DNA of 5,032 nucleotides from positions 1-5,032 of the forward strand of contig CAILMA010000691.1 in the NCBI GenBank assembly GCA_903835145.1. Direction: 5' to 3'. This DNA is from an uncultured Bacteroidota bacterium (lineage in GTDB: Bacteria; Bacteroidota; Bacteroidia; Chitinophagales; Chitinophagaceae). The notes under the pieces are model-generated. The model searched no databases. It worked only from the letters and a program-made list of their open reading frames with translations, and had not been told where the DNA came from. Made by a program: the position numbers and the translations under genes. Positions 4,590 through 5,032 of the stretch are shown piece by piece. The stretch's first letter is position 1. Every line of letters begins with the position of its first letter.

Positions 4590-5032
4590 ATGAACACCCC
4601 CATCGATCATCTTTTAATCGCCTTTGACGACGCGCTCAGAACCGTGTTTGCCCAGCAGCATGCTTCGCGCGTGAACCCCGCTGACCAGGAATTGGAAGGG
4701 GCTCTCACCGCCGAAGAAAAAAAACGCTCGGCCGCTTTGATGCGTGTCAATCATGTGGGGGAAGTTTGCGCCCAAGCCCTTTACAGCTCGCAAGCCTTGG
4801 CCACACAGGATCCCAAACTTGCTGCTCAGTTCAAGCGCGCAAGCATTGAAGAGAGCGACCATTTGGCATGGACGCATGATCGACTCAAGGCCTTGGGCAG
4901 TCACACCAGTTACCTCAATCCACTTTGGTACGCCGGCGCCTTTGCGCTGGGACTGGCCGTTGGCAAGGCGGGCAAAGACCAGGTGAGCTTGGGGTTTGTG
5001 ATGGAGACCGAAAAACAAGTGGAAGAGATCGG
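4590..5032 (+). CDS. coq7: Coq7-type 3-demethoxyubiquinol 3-hydroxylase (3' end outside window)
   Basis: This membrane-associated diiron enzyme performs the last hydroxylation of ubiquinone synthesis, on 2-polyprenyl-3-methyl-6-methoxy-1,4-benzoquinol; many betaproteobacteria use it in place of UbiF. The 147 visible residues show the family order. The N-terminus MNTPIDHLLIAFDDALRTVFA is followed by RVNHVGEVCAQALY (52-65, ligand Glu58), EESDHLAWTHDRL (87-99, Glu88 and His91), a hydrophobic segment around SYLNPLWYAGAFALGLAVG (107-125) and ETEKQVEE (139-146, further carboxylate ligands). The family is about 205-215 residues long, so roughly 60 residues, including the last ExxH, lie beyond the right edge. 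The ATG at 4590 suits the family N-terminus but has no Shine-Dalgarno; an in-frame ATG at 4563 would add 9 residues and has only a weak AGG before it. Its higher G+C and the divergent porin mark it as host backbone. Confidence 0.93.
   Translation, partial: MNTPIDHLLIAFDDALRTVFAQQHASRVNPADQELEGALTAEEKKRSAALMRVNHVGEVCAQALYSSQALATQDPKLAAQFKRASIEESDHLAWTHDRLKALGSHTSYLNPLWYAGAFALGLAVGKAGKDQVSLGFVMETEKQVEEI

Noticed and set aside
4614..5018. A 134-codon open frame on the - strand opposite coq7, and an 80-codon + strand frame at 4744-4986
   Set aside because: Both lie inside a convincing coq7 frame in other registers, look like random G+C-driven openings, and have no family-like features.
1..5032. 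CRISPR array, tRNA or rRNA gene
   Set aside because: No regularly spaced repeats, no cloverleaf-like conserved TTCRANNC segment with matching stems, and no rRNA-like sequence was found on either strand.

Overview
The window looks like a piece of a betaproteobacterial chromosome, most likely order Burkholderiales (Comamonadaceae-like). This is inferred from a classic Burkholderiales-type trimeric porin and a bacterial Coq7-type ubiquinone hydroxylase lying divergently on the right. The left half has the features of an integrated accessory element and is visibly richer in A+T. For example, bases 2401-2460 are about 33% G+C, while bases 4681-4740 inside coq7 are about 55%.

Layout, left to right. 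(1) Bases 2-313, + strand: the C-terminal end of a tyrosine recombinase/integrase, cut off by the window edge, with the HxxR, GH and Tyr catalytic positions visible. (2) Bases 364-1927, - strand: a probable two-gene operon. An unrecognised 284-residue basic protein is followed by a small AAA+ ATPase resembling the clamp-loader (RFC/DnaX) class. The 55-base gap between them holds a perfect 8-bp hairpin. (3) Bases 1928-2044: an A+T-rich divergent control region with a consensus TATAAT box on the + strand, a 7-bp inverted repeat and a tandem heptamer. (4) Bases 2045-2929, + strand: an unrecognised tryptophan-rich 294-residue protein. (5) Bases 2971-3007: a strong bidirectional terminator. (6) Bases 3050-4297, - strand: the porin. 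(7) Bases 4298-4589: the porin/coq7 divergent intergenic region with several dyads. (8) Bases 4590 to the right edge, + strand: coq7, truncated by the window.

The three accessory genes (ATPase, basic protein, Trp-rich protein) are bracketed by two near-identical palindromes, TGTCCTTT-NN-AAAGGACA, at 333-350 and 2930-2947. Each lies at a convergent gene junction. The block is compact, divergently organised around one control region, and next to a site-specific recombinase. It is therefore the best candidate here for an undescribed mobile-element maintenance, replication or defence module. Its function cannot be read from the sequence. The plainest alternative is that the palindromes are simply 3'-end hairpins or dispersed repeats. 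The porin and coq7 genes are ordinary housekeeping neighbours and probably mark the host side of the element.
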